From: Nocardioides marmorisolisilvae
GTDB lineage: Bacteria; Actinomycetota; Actinomycetes; Propionibacteriales; Nocardioidaceae
NCBI RefSeq assembly: GCF_003725775.1
Contig: NZ_RJSG01000001.1
Span: 338,695-402,694 of the forward strand
Length of the DNA: 64,000 nt
Reading direction: 5' to 3'
The position numbers were made by a program, and so were the translations under genes. Of the stretch, positions 53,315-61,608 are shown one piece after another. Numbering within the stretch: the first letter of the stretch is position 1; every line of letters begins with the position of its first letter. The notes under the pieces were generated by a model. The model was not told the origin of the DNA. It was given only the letters and a program-made list of their open reading frames with translations, and searched no databases.

Positions 53315-53369
53315 GGTGAACCCGTCCCTTTCGTCGATCCTCTACCTACCCAGACCCCTGGCCCCGCAA

Positions 53370-53416
53370 GCCCGGCCCTCCGGGCGCCCGCGATCTGGGC
53401 AAACCCGTTGCGCAAC
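53370..53416. other. Hairpin and palindrome in the divergent carboxypeptidase/LysE region
   Basis: GCCCGG-CCCT-CCGGGC (53370-53385) is a perfect stem-loop and GTTGCGCAAC (53407-53416) a perfect 10-bp palindrome, both upstream of two divergent genes. They could be operators or a 5'-UTR structure of either message. Confidence 0.35.
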
Positions 53417-53444
53417 CGATTTCGGGACCGCAAACATCTCCCGC

Positions 53445-54053
53445 ATGCTCGACGTCCTGATCTCCGGCCTGGTGACCGGTTACGCGATCGCCGTCCCGGT
53501 GGGGGCGGTGGCCGCGCTGATCGTCGCACTCTCGGCACGCGACGGCTGGCGTGTCGGCGCAGCAGCCGGACTCGGGGTCGCCACGGTCGACGGCGTCTAC
53601 GCGCTCGTCGCGGTCCTGGCAGGCAAGGCCGTCGCCGATGCGCTCGGGCCGATCGAGGACACCCTGCAGGTCATCTCGATCGTCGCGCTGCTCGGCATCG
53701 CGGCACTCACGCTCGTGCACGCACTGCGGCCGTCCGCCGCCGACGAGAGCGAGGCGCCGGCCTGGTCGGCCGTCAAGGCCTGGGTGACCTTCGTGGGCAT
53801 CACCGCGGTGAACCCGGCGACGGTGATCTACTTCGCGGCGATCGTGCTCGGCGGCACCGTCGAGATCGACGGGCCGGGTCAGGGCACGGTCTTCGTCGCG
53901 GCCGCGTTCGTCGCGAGCGCCAGCTGGCAGGTCTTCGTCGCCAGCCTCGGATCCGGCCTGGGCAGGTGGATCTCAGGTCCGCGCGGACGACGCGCGACCG
54001 GTGTCGTCGCCGCGATCGTGATCGCGCTGCTGGCGCTCAAGCCGCTGCTCTAG
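53445..54053 (+). CDS. LysE-family amino acid/small-molecule exporter
   Basis: A 202-residue membrane protein with six helices. The family opening VTGYAIAVPVGAVAALIVALSARDGWRVGAAAGLGVATVDGVYAL and the conserved ITAVNPATVIYFAA are typical of LysE/RhtB exporters. It would export an amino acid or related metabolite. The TAG stop doubles as part of the -10 of the next gene. ATG 53445 is the first reasonable start; the frame open upstream is antisense to the carboxypeptidase. Confidence 0.86.
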   Translation: MLDVLISGLVTGYAIAVPVGAVAALIVALSARDGWRVGAAAGLGVATVDGVYALVAVLAGKAVADALGPIEDTLQVISIVALLGIAALTLVHALRPSAADESEAPAWSAVKAWVTFVGITAVNPATVIYFAAIVLGGTVEIDGPGQGTVFVAAAFVASASWQVFVASLGSGLGRWISGPRGRRATGVVAAIVIALLALKPLL

Positions 54054-54056
54054 CCT
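54051..54056 (+). promoter_or_regulatory. Putative -10 element of the leaderless thioesterase gene
   Basis: TAGCCT begins with the stop codon of the LysE gene and ends six nt before the GTG at 54063. Confidence 0.4.
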
Positions 54057-54062
54057 GTCCGC

Positions 54063-54509
54063 GTGACCGACGAGAACCGCATCACCGAGCTGCTGGCCGA
54101 CTTCCCGGTCCGCGTCGTGATCCCCGTTGCCTGGGGCGACATGGACGCCATGGGACACGTCAACAACACGACGTACTTCCGCTACTTCGAGACCGCGCGG
54201 ATCAGCTGTTTCGGCGAGCTCGGCCTCGGTGCGATCGAGAGCTCCGGAGGAGTCGGGCCGATCCTGCACTCGGCCAGCTGCCGGTTCCGGATCCCGCTGA
54301 CCTACCCCGACACCGTCACCGTCGGCGCCCGGATCGGCGAGGTCGGGGAGGACCGGTTCGAGATGCTCTACCGGGCAGTCAGCCACCAGCACGGCGCCGT
54401 GGCGGCGGACGGAACCTCGTTGATCGTCACGTTCTCCTACGAGACCGGCACCAAGGCTCCGGTCTCCGAGGCGCTGAACCAGCGCCTTCAGGAGCTCCGG
54501 GGGCGGTAG
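54063..54509 (+). CDS. Hotdog-fold acyl-CoA thioesterase (4-hydroxybenzoyl-CoA thioesterase type)
   Basis: A 148-residue enzyme. WGDMDAMGHVNNTTYFRYFETAR is the YbgC/4HBT active-site signature, with the catalytic Asp in DMDAMGH. The C-terminal strand TSLIVTFSYETGTKAP closes the hotdog. It hydrolyses an acyl-CoA; which one is not known. GTG start without Shine-Dalgarno. It lies between the LysE gene and the SHOCT membrane protein, all on the plus strand. Confidence 0.87.
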   Translation: MTDENRITELLADFPVRVVIPVAWGDMDAMGHVNNTTYFRYFETARISCFGELGLGAIESSGGVGPILHSASCRFRIPLTYPDTVTVGARIGEVGEDRFEMLYRAVSHQHGAVAADGTSLIVTFSYETGTKAPVSEALNQRLQELRGR

Positions 54510-54512
54510 CGT
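54507..54512 (+). promoter_or_regulatory. Putative -10 element upstream of the SHOCT membrane protein
   Basis: TAGCGT includes the thioesterase stop codon and ends eight nt before ATG 54521. Confidence 0.35.
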
Positions 54513-54520
54513 CCCTTGCC

Positions 54521-55294
54521 ATGAAACTTGCTGCTCTCGGTGTGGTGGCTCTCGGAATCGGCGTGGCCCTGTCGATCCCCGGACTGGTCTCGATCGGCGC
54601 CTTCTGGATCGCCATGGGCTTCGCGATCCGTTCGCAGGGGCTGAGTATCAAGGACCTGCAGGCTCGGGCGAAGGACGATGCGGGGAAGAAGGCCGTCGTC
54701 CTGGACCGTCGGACGTTCACGATCAGCACGGCCCTCTTCATCGTCCTCGGCGTGCCGTCGCTGCTCACCGGCATCCTCGAGCTCGGCATCAGTGCCGACG
54801 ACGCGAACTGGCGCTGGCTCCCGATCGTGGTCGGCGCGTACGCGCTGTTCATCGGCGTCGGAGGCGCGGTCCTGTACCTGACCGGCTCCGCGATCGAGGC
54901 GAAGACGGGGCCGGCGCCCACGATCCCGGCGACGATCTGGATCAAGGCGGTCAAGGAGACCGGCACCTACATCAACGAGCGCCCACGGCTGGAGTTCGTC
55001 TTCCGGGTCGAGCCCGAGGCGTCGTCGGGCGTGGCGGCGTACGAGGTCACCAAGAAGGCGACCGTCCCGTTCACCGCGATGGGCTCGCTCAAGGTGGGCG
55101 ACGGGTTCAGCGCCAAGGTCGCCGGACCCGAGCACCCGACGTCGATGGACATCGCCTGGGACCAGCCGGTCGGTACGGCGGGAGCCGACGACGTCTCCGC
55201 GCGGCTGGCAGCCCTGGACGCGTTGAAGGCCGACGGCAAGGTCTCCGACGAGGAGTACCGGTCGCAGCGCGAGCGGATCCTCGGCTCGCTCTAG
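54521..55294 (+). CDS. Membrane protein with C-terminal SHOCT domain
   Basis: A 257-residue protein. Four hydrophobic helices in the first 120 residues (LAALGVVALGIGVALSIPGL, VSIGAFWIAMGFAI, ISTALFIVLGVPSLLTGI, LPIVVGAYALFIGVGGAVLYL), a beta-rich domain at about 125-210, and a final SHOCT helical hairpin (LAALDALKADGKVSDEEYRSQRERIL). SHOCT modules may act as oligomerisation or sorting elements; the rest is not recognised. The gene follows the thioesterase by 11 bp. Confidence 0.72.
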   Translation: MKLAALGVVALGIGVALSIPGLVSIGAFWIAMGFAIRSQGLSIKDLQARAKDDAGKKAVVLDRRTFTISTALFIVLGVPSLLTGILELGISADDANWRWLPIVVGAYALFIGVGGAVLYLTGSAIEAKTGPAPTIPATIWIKAVKETGTYINERPRLEFVFRVEPEASSGVAAYEVTKKATVPFTAMGSLKVGDGFSAKVAGPEHPTSMDIAWDQPVGTAGADDVSARLAALDALKADGKVSDEEYRSQRERILGSL

Positions 55295-55328
55295 TTCAGC
55301 CGGTCAGCTCGCGAACGGAACAGCCACC

Positions 55329-55340
55329 AGCGCCGGCGCT
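55329..55340. other. Perfect palindrome between convergent genes
   Basis: AGCGCCGGCGCT is a 12-bp perfect palindrome just after the ends of two convergent genes. It could act in transcription termination. Confidence 0.3.
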
Positions 55341-55341
55341 C

Positions 55342-57207
55342 CTAGCCCGTCAGCTCGTGCACAAAGCACCAGCGCCAGTACTCGCCGGGCTCCGCGGAGC
55401 GCATCACCTCGTGACCGCTGTCGTGGAAGTGCGCGGTTGCGTGCTTGAGCGGTGAGGAGTCGCAGCAGGCGACCTTGCCGCAGACCAGGCACAGGCGCAG
55501 GTGCACCCACGGGCTGCCGACGGCAAGACAGTCGTCGCACTGCCCGGCGGTCTCCGGCTCGACGGCCGGGCGCGCCAGCTGCAGGTCCTCGCAGCCGCCC
55601 TCGTAGGAGGTCGGCGCCTGGGCGGGGCGGACCTTGTCGACCTCACGATCGCTGTACTCCAACATCGACTCCTCGACGTCCAGCATGGCCAGCACTTCCT
55701 CGACGACCTCGTGGGGCACTGTTCCCGTCGAGCGGATCTCCAACACCCGCGCGCGTTCGGCCTCGATCATCATCCGTCGCTTCTTCGAGTAGATCTCGCT
55801 GGGCGTGAGCTCGTCGCTGTTGCCGACCTGCTCCCACGCCGCGTCCCCACGCCGACGTACGCGCTCGCGCAGGGTCTCCCCGACCTCGTGCGGGTCCTCG
55901 TGGGTGAAGACCTCCTCGAGCCGGGTCAGACCCGCGGAGGCTGCCTGGTGCAGGAGGTTGGCACGAGCCAACGCGTCGGCGGTCGGGTCGGGCGAGGGCA
56001 CCCGCAGCCGGCGTGCGACCCACGGCAGCGACATGCCCTGGAGGAACAGCGTGCCGGCGGTGACGGTGAACGCGATCAGCAGCAGCACCTCGCGGTGCTT
56101 GGTGTCGGTCGGGATGGCGAACGCGGCCGCGAGCGTCACCACGCCGCGCATGCCCGCCCAGCCGAGCAGGAACGTGTAGGTCCAGGGCGGGCGCATCCCG
56201 GTCTGCCCGTCCGGGCCGGGACGCACGATCAGGTAGCGGGCGATGAAGACCCAGACCAGGCGCAGCATGATGACCGAGAGCAGCGTCAGACCGCAGATCA
56301 GCGCGATGCGGCCGCCGGAGAGGGAGTCGTCGGCCGCGTCGGCGATGATCGTGCGCGCCTGCAGGCCGATGAGCAGGAAGACCGAGCCCTCGAGCAGGAA
56401 CGCGATGCTGCTCCAGTTCATCCGCTCGGCGATCCGGGCCTGCGCGCTCTGGATGATCGGCGCCTTGTGCCCGAGCAGGAGGCCCGCGACGACCACCGCG
56501 ATCACGCCCGAGGCGTTGATCTCCTCGGCGGTGATGTAGGCGGCGAACGGGGTGATGAACGACAGGCCCGAGTCGAAGACCGGGTCGGTCACGTGCTTGC
56601 GTACCAGCCCGATGCCGAAGAAGAACACCAGACCGATGAGTACGCCGCCTCCGGCGGCCAGGCCGAAGTCGCGGACCACCAGGTACCAGGCGACGCTCGA
56701 CTTCAGCGCCACCAGTGCGGTGTTCAACCCGACCAGCGCGGTGGCGTCGTTGAACAGCGACTCGCCCTCGAGGATCGTGACGACCCGGCGCGGCAGGCCG
56801 ATGCGACGGCCGATCGCGGTCGCGGCGATCGCGTCCGGCGGCGAGACGACCGCACCGATCGCGAAGGCGGCGGCCCAGGGGATGCCCGGGATCAGCCAGT
56901 GCACCAGGACCGCGATGCCCGAGGTCGTGAACGCGACCAGCCCGACCGAGAGCAGCAGGATCGAGCGCCTGTTGGCGTTGAAGTCGACCAGCGAGCTCTG
57001 CAACGCAGCGGAGTAGAGGAGCGGCGGCAGCAGGCCGAGCAGCACCACCTCGGGGTGCAGCTCGATCTCGGGGATGAAGGTCAGGTACGAGCCGATGACC
57101 CCGACGACGATCAACGCCAGCGGCGACGAGAGGTCGAACCGGTTGCACAGTGCGGTCGTCGCCAGGACGGCGGCGACGATCGCGACGAGGGTGACGACGA
57201 GGTGCAC
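55342..57207 (-). CDS. CPA1-type Na+/H+ antiporter fused to a UBP-type zinc finger
   Basis: A 621-residue protein. Residues 1 to about 415 form about 12 membrane helices with the CPA1 core (VVSPPDAIAATAIGRR with the transport Asp and LEGESLFNDATALVGLN). A helical cytoplasmic region follows at 430-535. Residues about 546-615 are a UBP-type zinc finger: CDDCLAVGSPWVHLRLCLVCGKVACC with the later HATAHFHDSGHEV histidines. Such zinc fingers bind ubiquitin C-termini in eukaryotes; their bacterial ligand is unknown. The fusion suggests regulation of ion exchange by a cytosolic ligand or by zinc. It lies 4 bp downstream of menD. Confidence 0.87.
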   Translation of the reverse strand: MHLVVTLVAIVAAVLATTALCNRFDLSSPLALIVVGVIGSYLTFIPEIELHPEVVLLGLLPPLLYSAALQSSLVDFNANRRSILLLSVGLVAFTTSGIAVLVHWLIPGIPWAAAFAIGAVVSPPDAIAATAIGRRIGLPRRVVTILEGESLFNDATALVGLNTALVALKSSVAWYLVVRDFGLAAGGGVLIGLVFFFGIGLVRKHVTDPVFDSGLSFITPFAAYITAEEINASGVIAVVVAGLLLGHKAPIIQSAQARIAERMNWSSIAFLLEGSVFLLIGLQARTIIADAADDSLSGGRIALICGLTLLSVIMLRLVWVFIARYLIVRPGPDGQTGMRPPWTYTFLLGWAGMRGVVTLAAAFAIPTDTKHREVLLLIAFTVTAGTLFLQGMSLPWVARRLRVPSPDPTADALARANLLHQAASAGLTRLEEVFTHEDPHEVGETLRERVRRRGDAAWEQVGNSDELTPSEIYSKKRRMMIEAERARVLEIRSTGTVPHEVVEEVLAMLDVEESMLEYSDREVDKVRPAQAPTSYEGGCEDLQLARPAVEPETAGQCDDCLAVGSPWVHLRLCLVCGKVACCDSSPLKHATAHFHDSGHEVMRSAEPGEYWRWCFVHELTG

Positions 57208-57211
57208 GTGG

Positions 57212-58792
57212 CTATCCGATCAGAGCCCGGAGCTCGGCGTCGAGCGCCCTGCGGTTGTCGCGGCGGATGACCGCCTCGACGACCTCGATGCCGCCGTTGG
57301 GATTGGCCAGGGCGAGCTCGAGCTCGGCACGATCGCGGACCCGCCAGTGCGGGATGCGCAGCCCGTTGCACAGGGCACCGAGGTCGGTGCCGTGCGGGGT
57401 GCCGAAGACCTTCTCGAAGCGGCCGGCGTACTCGGGCGCTCCCTGCTCGAGCGTGGCGAAGATCGAACCTCCGTCGTCGTTGGCGACCACGATGGTCAGG
57501 TCGGGCCGCTGCTCTGCGCCACCGATGACCAGGCCGGTGAGGTCGTGCAGGAACGTCACGTCCCCGACGTACACGAGGGCGCGGGAGGTGTGCGGACGAC
57601 CGAGGGTGGCCCCGATCGCGGTCGAGAGGGTGCCGTCGATGCCGGCCAGGCCGCGGTTCGCGATGATCAGGCGACGCCCGCCGACGTTGTAGGACCCGGC
57701 CATCAGGTCGAGGTCGCGGATCGGGTTGCTCGCGCCCACGACCAGCAGCCCCTCGTCCGGAACGGCGCGGTGCACCTCGACCGCCACCTCGTACGGCGTC
57801 AGGCCGGGCTCGGCCGCCACCCGTTCGTCGATGCGGGCCGCGAGGTCGCGGTCCGCCGCGAGCCACTCGTCCAACCACGCCGTGTCGGCGGGCGCCTCGG
57901 CCGCGAGCGGGCAGGTCACCTCGTACGAGACCGGGTGCGGCCGGTCGGCCCAGCGCCCCTGCGCCCGACGCGAGACCACCTCGACGCCCTCGCGCGCGAG
58001 CAGGCGCTGCACCGGGCGCGACAACGTCGGCGACCCGTGGACCACCACCCGTTCGATCCGGTCCCCGAGCCCGGTACCGAGCAGCAGCCGGTAGGTCCGG
58101 ATCACGTTGGGGCCGTTGCGCGCTCCGCTGGTGGGCTCGGCCAGCAGCGGCCAGCCTCCGCCCTGGGCGAGCAGCCTCGGACCCGGGCCGGTGTCGTCCC
58201 CAGCGACCACGACGGTGCGCGGGCCCTGCTTCAGGACCTCGGCCTCCTCCTGGTGCCAGGGTGCTCGTTCCGGCTGCCGCGTCGCGGGCACGAACACGTC
58301 GGTCGGCAGCAGCGGCTCGTCGAACTGGAGGTTGACGTGCACCGGCCCGTCGAGGTCGGCCAGCGCATCGGCCAGCTCGATCTCGCCGACGATGTCGTAG
58401 GTCGGCGCGGCGCTGGCGAAGATGCCGACCTGGTCGGTGGTCTGGTTCGCGAGCGTGCCGCGCAGCCGGGCCGGGCGGTCCGCCGTGATCGCGATCAGCG
58501 GGATCCCGGCGTGGGCGGCCTCCAGCACAGCCGGGTGCAGGTTCACCGCCGCGGTCCCCGAGGTCGTCACGACAGCGACAGGCACTCGGGAGGTCTTGGC
58601 GAGCCCGAGTGCGAGGAACGCCGCGGTGCGCTCGTCGATCCGGGTGTGCAGGGTGATCACTCCGGCTTCCGCCGCGTCGGCCAGGGCGATCGACAGCGGC
58701 GCGTTGCGCGAACCCGGAGCGACCACGGCGTGCCGCAGGCCGACGCCGATGAGGGCCTCCACGCAGCCGCGGGCCAGGTCGGTCGCTGTCAC
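57212..58792 (-). CDS. menD: MenD: 2-succinyl-5-enolpyruvyl-6-hydroxy-3-cyclohexene-1-carboxylate synthase
   Basis: A 526-residue TPP enzyme joining isochorismate with 2-oxoglutarate. VVAPGSRNAPLSIALADAAEAGVITLHTRIDERTAAFLALGLAKTS is the N-terminal domain signature, ITADRPARLRGTLANQTTDQVGIF the middle, and YVGDVTFLHDLTGLVIGGAEQRPDLTIVVANDDGGSIF the TPP/Mg site. Length is close to the normal 540-570. GTG start with an AGGATCAGG stretch upstream. It is near menC, menE and menA. The antiporter gene follows by 4 bp and is likely co-transcribed. Confidence 0.94.
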   Translation of the reverse strand: MTATDLARGCVEALIGVGLRHAVVAPGSRNAPLSIALADAAEAGVITLHTRIDERTAAFLALGLAKTSRVPVAVVTTSGTAAVNLHPAVLEAAHAGIPLIAITADRPARLRGTLANQTTDQVGIFASAAPTYDIVGEIELADALADLDGPVHVNLQFDEPLLPTDVFVPATRQPERAPWHQEEAEVLKQGPRTVVVAGDDTGPGPRLLAQGGGWPLLAEPTSGARNGPNVIRTYRLLLGTGLGDRIERVVVHGSPTLSRPVQRLLAREGVEVVSRRAQGRWADRPHPVSYEVTCPLAAEAPADTAWLDEWLAADRDLAARIDERVAAEPGLTPYEVAVEVHRAVPDEGLLVVGASNPIRDLDLMAGSYNVGGRRLIIANRGLAGIDGTLSTAIGATLGRPHTSRALVYVGDVTFLHDLTGLVIGGAEQRPDLTIVVANDDGGSIFATLEQGAPEYAGRFEKVFGTPHGTDLGALCNGLRIPHWRVRDRAELELALANPNGGIEVVEAVIRRDNRRALDAELRALIG

Positions 58793-58833
58793 GAGACCTG
58801 ATCCTGCCCTACGCCTGGTCGACCGTGCTTATG

Positions 58834-58847
58834 TACCTTGCAGGGTA
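58834..58847. promoter_or_regulatory. Near-palindromic operator in the ArsR promoter
   Basis: TACCTTGCAGGGTA is a near-perfect palindrome (TACC...GGTA around TGCA). It overlaps the -35-like TTGCAG (58838-58843), 18 bp upstream of the -10 TACATT. A regulator bound here would block its own promoter. Confidence 0.5.
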
Positions 58848-58861
58848 TGTACCCGTTGGGT

Positions 58862-58867
58862 TACATT
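58862..58867 (+). promoter_or_regulatory. -10 element of the leaderless ArsR gene
   Basis: TACATT ends six nt before ATG 58874. With TTGCAG at 58838-58843 it has an 18-bp spacer, a good vegetative promoter. Confidence 0.5.
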
Positions 58868-58873
58868 CGCGTC

Positions 58874-59197
58874 ATGGACGCCGTCCTCCAGGCCCTCTCC
58901 GACCCGAGTCGTCGCACGATGCTCGAGGTGCTCAAGGAGCGCCCGGCGACGGTCGGCGAGCTGGCGGAGCTGCTCCCGATCGCCCGACCCGGTGTCTCCC
59001 GGCACCTGCGGATCCTGCGCGAGGCCGGCCTGGTCGAGGTCGAGCAGCAGGCGCAGTGGCGGATCTACCGGCTGCGTGCCGAACCGATGGCCGAGCTGGA
59101 CGACTGGCTCGGCGACTACCGAGCTCTGTGGGAGCAGCGCCTGGACGCGCTGCACACCGAGATCGCACGAGGCAAGAAACAAAGGAGAACGCCATGA
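58874..59197 (+). CDS. ArsR-family winged-helix repressor
   Basis: A 107-residue regulator. Helix-turn-helix: MDAVLQALSDPSRRTMLEVLKERPATVGELAELLPIARPGVSRHLRILREAGLVEVE, then wing and C-terminal helix DDWLGDYRALWEQRLDALH. No metal-binding cysteines are visible, so it is probably a non-metal ArsR regulator of the SRPBCC-linked kind. ATG 58874 is chosen over two upstream in-frame ATGs (58838, 58847), because those lie inside the operator and promoter. It overlaps the SRPBCC gene by 4 bp, and the pair is a common actinobacterial arrangement. Confidence 0.87.
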   Translation: MDAVLQALSDPSRRTMLEVLKERPATVGELAELLPIARPGVSRHLRILREAGLVEVEQQAQWRIYRLRAEPMAELDDWLGDYRALWEQRLDALHTEIARGKKQRRTP

Positions 59198-59691
59198 CCG
59201 AGACCAAGATCCTGGGCAGCCTCTGGCGGATCGACGACAACGTCGGCGGCTTGCGCGTCGAGGACGTCTACGACACCGACATCGACGACCTGTGGAACGC
59301 GGTGACCACTCCCGACCGCCTGGCGCGGTGGATGGGCGAGGTCACCGGCGACCTCCAGGTCGGCGGCACCTTCCAGGCCTCGTTCCGCAGCACCTGGACC
59401 GGCCCGGGTCGGGTCGAGGTCTGCGAGGCACCGCACCGTCTGCTGGTGGCCCTCGAGCCCGACACCGAGGACCGCACCGAGATCGAGGCGTGGCTGACGA
59501 CCGAGGGCGACAAGACCCGGCTCGTCGTGGAGGAGCGTGGCCTGCCGATCGAGCACGTGCATTTCCACGGCGCAGGCTGGCAGGCCCACCTCGAGGACCT
59601 CACCAACTACGTCTCCGCCTGTGGCGACGGCGACTGGCGCACCCGGTGGACAGCGCTCACCCCGGCGTGGGAAGCGATCTCACCCGCCTGA
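59194..59691 (+). CDS. SRPBCC/AHSA1-type protein paired with ArsR
   Basis: A 165-residue helix-grip protein of the AHSA1/CalC branch. Typical: VEDVYDTDIDDLWNAVTTPDRLARWMGEVTGDLQVGGTF and FHGAGWQAHLEDLTNYVS in the C-terminal helix. Members linked to ArsR regulators probably bind or sequester a hydrophobic ligand. AAAGGAG precedes ATG 59194, which is coupled to the ArsR stop. Its last 35 bp are antisense to the end of menC. Confidence 0.85.
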   Translation: MTETKILGSLWRIDDNVGGLRVEDVYDTDIDDLWNAVTTPDRLARWMGEVTGDLQVGGTFQASFRSTWTGPGRVEVCEAPHRLLVALEPDTEDRTEIEAWLTTEGDKTRLVVEERGLPIEHVHFHGAGWQAHLEDLTNYVSACGDGDWRTRWTALTPAWEAISPA

Positions 59692-60607
59692 GCCGTTCGG
59701 CCCAGAACTCGGCACGGTCGGGCGCCGCGCGCCAGGAACCAAGCGCCTGCATCGTCACCTCGGGGCGGGAGACCGGCAGCGCCCCGTCGACCGGCAGCAG
59801 CGAACGATCCACCACGTCACCGGCGAGCAGCTGCACCGTCGCCAGCCCGCACGCGTGCTCCAGGGAGGGCAGTGCCGCGGCGAGGGCAACGCCGGCGGCG
59901 ATACCGATGCTGGTCTCGATCGCGCTGCTGACCACGACCGGCAGGCCGATGTCCTCGGCAATCCGCAGGCACGCCCGGACTCCGCCGAGCGGCTGCACCT
60001 TGAGCACCGCGATGTCGGCGGCCTCGAGGTCGCGCACCCGGTAGGGGTCCTCCGCACGGCGGATCGACTCGTCAGCCGCGATCGGGACCCGCACCCGGCG
60101 GCGCACCAGGGCGAGATCCTCCACGCTCACGGTCGGCTGCTCGACGTACTCGAGCCCTCTTGCGGCCCGGTCGAGGACGCCGATGGCGGCCACCGCATCG
60201 TCGACCGACCAGCCGCCGTTGGCATCGACGCGGATCAACCCGTCGCCGCCGAGCGCGTCACGGACCGCCTCGAGCCGGGCCTCGTCCTCGGCCAGGGTCT
60301 GCCCGCGCTCGGCCACCTTCACCTTGGCGGTGCGGCAGCCGTGCGAGGCGAGCACGATCGCGTGAGCGCGGGCCGGGTCGCAGGCCGGGACGGTGACGTT
60401 CACCGGCACGTGGTCGCGCACCGGATCGGGCCACCCTTCGTCCGCCGCTTCGAGAGCCGCAGCCCACCAGGGCGCCGCCGTCGGGTCGTCGTACTCGAGG
60501 AACGGGCTGAACTCGCCCCACCCGGCATCACCGCGCAGGAGCACGCCCTCGCGGACGCCGATGCCGCGGAACCGCGTGGTCAGGGGGATCGAGAAAACCT
60601 CAGTCAT
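59657..60607 (-). CDS. menC: o-Succinylbenzoate synthase
   Basis: A 316-residue enolase-superfamily dehydratase producing o-succinylbenzoate. The catalytic Lys lies in AKVKVAERG at about 115. Metal ligands Asp, Glu and Asp are in RVDANGGW, YVEQPTV and IAADESI. A second Lys lies in VLKVQPLGG. ATG 60607 overlaps the menE stop by 8 bp. The longer frame beyond it lies inside menE. Length is typical of actinobacterial MenC. Confidence 0.92.
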   Translation of the reverse strand: MTEVFSIPLTTRFRGIGVREGVLLRGDAGWGEFSPFLEYDDPTAAPWWAAALEAADEGWPDPVRDHVPVNVTVPACDPARAHAIVLASHGCRTAKVKVAERGQTLAEDEARLEAVRDALGGDGLIRVDANGGWSVDDAVAAIGVLDRAARGLEYVEQPTVSVEDLALVRRRVRVPIAADESIRRAEDPYRVRDLEAADIAVLKVQPLGGVRACLRIAEDIGLPVVVSSAIETSIGIAAGVALAAALPSLEHACGLATVQLLAGDVVDRSLLPVDGALPVSRPEVTMQALGSWRAAPDRAEFWAERLRRVRSLPTPG

Positions 60608-61565
60608 CGGCGGCCAGCTTCCGCAGCAGTACCCGGTCGGTCTTGCCGTTGGGCAGCTTGGGCAGCTCGGGCAGGCGCAGGATCTGACGCGGGGCCCAGG
60701 ATCGCGGCGCCACCAGGTCGCGGACCTGCTCAAGCACGAGCGGCTCGCGGCTGACCACGAACGCCACCACCCGCTCGCCCCACTCGGGGTCCGGGACGCC
60801 GAGCACCTCGACCGCCTCGACGTCCGGGTGCCCGGCCACGGCGCCGGCGACGACACGCGCCGGCACCTTCAGCCCGCCGGTGATGATCACGTCGTCGGTG
60901 CGGCCGTCGATCCGCAACCGACCGTCCTCGGCCCAGTGGCCGAGGTCGTTGGTGACCAGCCAGCCGTCGCGGAACGCGGCCGCGGTGCGGTCCGGCTCGT
61001 CCTGGTAGCCGTCGAACAGCACCGGGCCGCGCAGCAGCACCTGGCCGGCGTCATCGATCCGGACCTCGACCCCGTCCAGCGGAACACCGTCGTAGACGCA
61101 GCCGCCACAGGTCTCGCTCATCCCGTAGGTCTGCACGATCGGGACGCCGGCCGCTTCCGCCTCGGCCCGCACCTCGGCGTCCAGCGGTCCTCCGCCGATC
61201 AGCACCGCGTCGTACGACGTGAGCGTGGCCCACTCCTCGCGCATCCGGACGAGCTGGGTCGGGACCAGCGAGATGTAGGAGCGGTCGGCGTCCGCGCCCG
61301 CGCGGATCGTGCGGAACAGCACCTGCACGCCGGCGACGTACGTCGGGGGCAGGTTCAGCTCCCACCGACCCGGTCCCCCGAGGCGGGCATGGGTGGCATC
61401 GGCCGAGGCGCGGAGGGCGGCGCGGGAGAGCATGACGCGCTTGGGCTGGCCGGTCGACCCGGAGGTCTCGATGACCAGCGCTCCCGGATCGGGCGCGGCA
61501 TCCCACTCGCGGAGCAGCGCCTCGATCTCGGCGGCTTCTCCGGACACCGGTCGCAGGCTGCTCAC
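60600..61565 (-). CDS. menE: o-Succinylbenzoate-CoA ligase
   Basis: A 321-residue short adenylate-forming ligase that activates o-succinylbenzoate with ATP and CoA. TSGSTGQPKRVMLSR is the P-loop, YGMSETCGGCVYDGVPLDGVEVRI the A5 motif, NDLGHWAEDGRLRIDGRTDDVIITGGLKV the A7/A8 region, and LPNGKTDR near the end has the catalytic Lys. It is shorter than most MenE (about 450) but the shortened N-terminal domain is typical of actinobacteria. GTG 61565 with TACATT seven nt upstream is leaderless-like. Confidence 0.9.
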   Translation of the reverse strand: MSSLRPVSGEAAEIEALLREWDAAPDPGALVIETSGSTGQPKRVMLSRAALRASADATHARLGGPGRWELNLPPTYVAGVQVLFRTIRAGADADRSYISLVPTQLVRMREEWATLTSYDAVLIGGGPLDAEVRAEAEAAGVPIVQTYGMSETCGGCVYDGVPLDGVEVRIDDAGQVLLRGPVLFDGYQDEPDRTAAAFRDGWLVTNDLGHWAEDGRLRIDGRTDDVIITGGLKVPARVVAGAVAGHPDVEAVEVLGVPDPEWGERVVAFVVSREPLVLEQVRDLVAPRSWAPRQILRLPELPKLPNGKTDRVLLRKLAADD

Positions 61566-61572
61566 ACCCCTG

Positions 61573-61578
61573 AATGTA
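61573..61578 (-). promoter_or_regulatory. Putative -10 element of leaderless menE
   Basis: TACATT on the minus strand ends seven nt before the menE GTG start. menA starts 43 bp away on the other strand, so the gap is a divergent promoter region. Confidence 0.45.
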
Positions 61579-61608
61579 GCGAGCCGCCCAGGTGCGAGAA
61601 TCCCGCCC

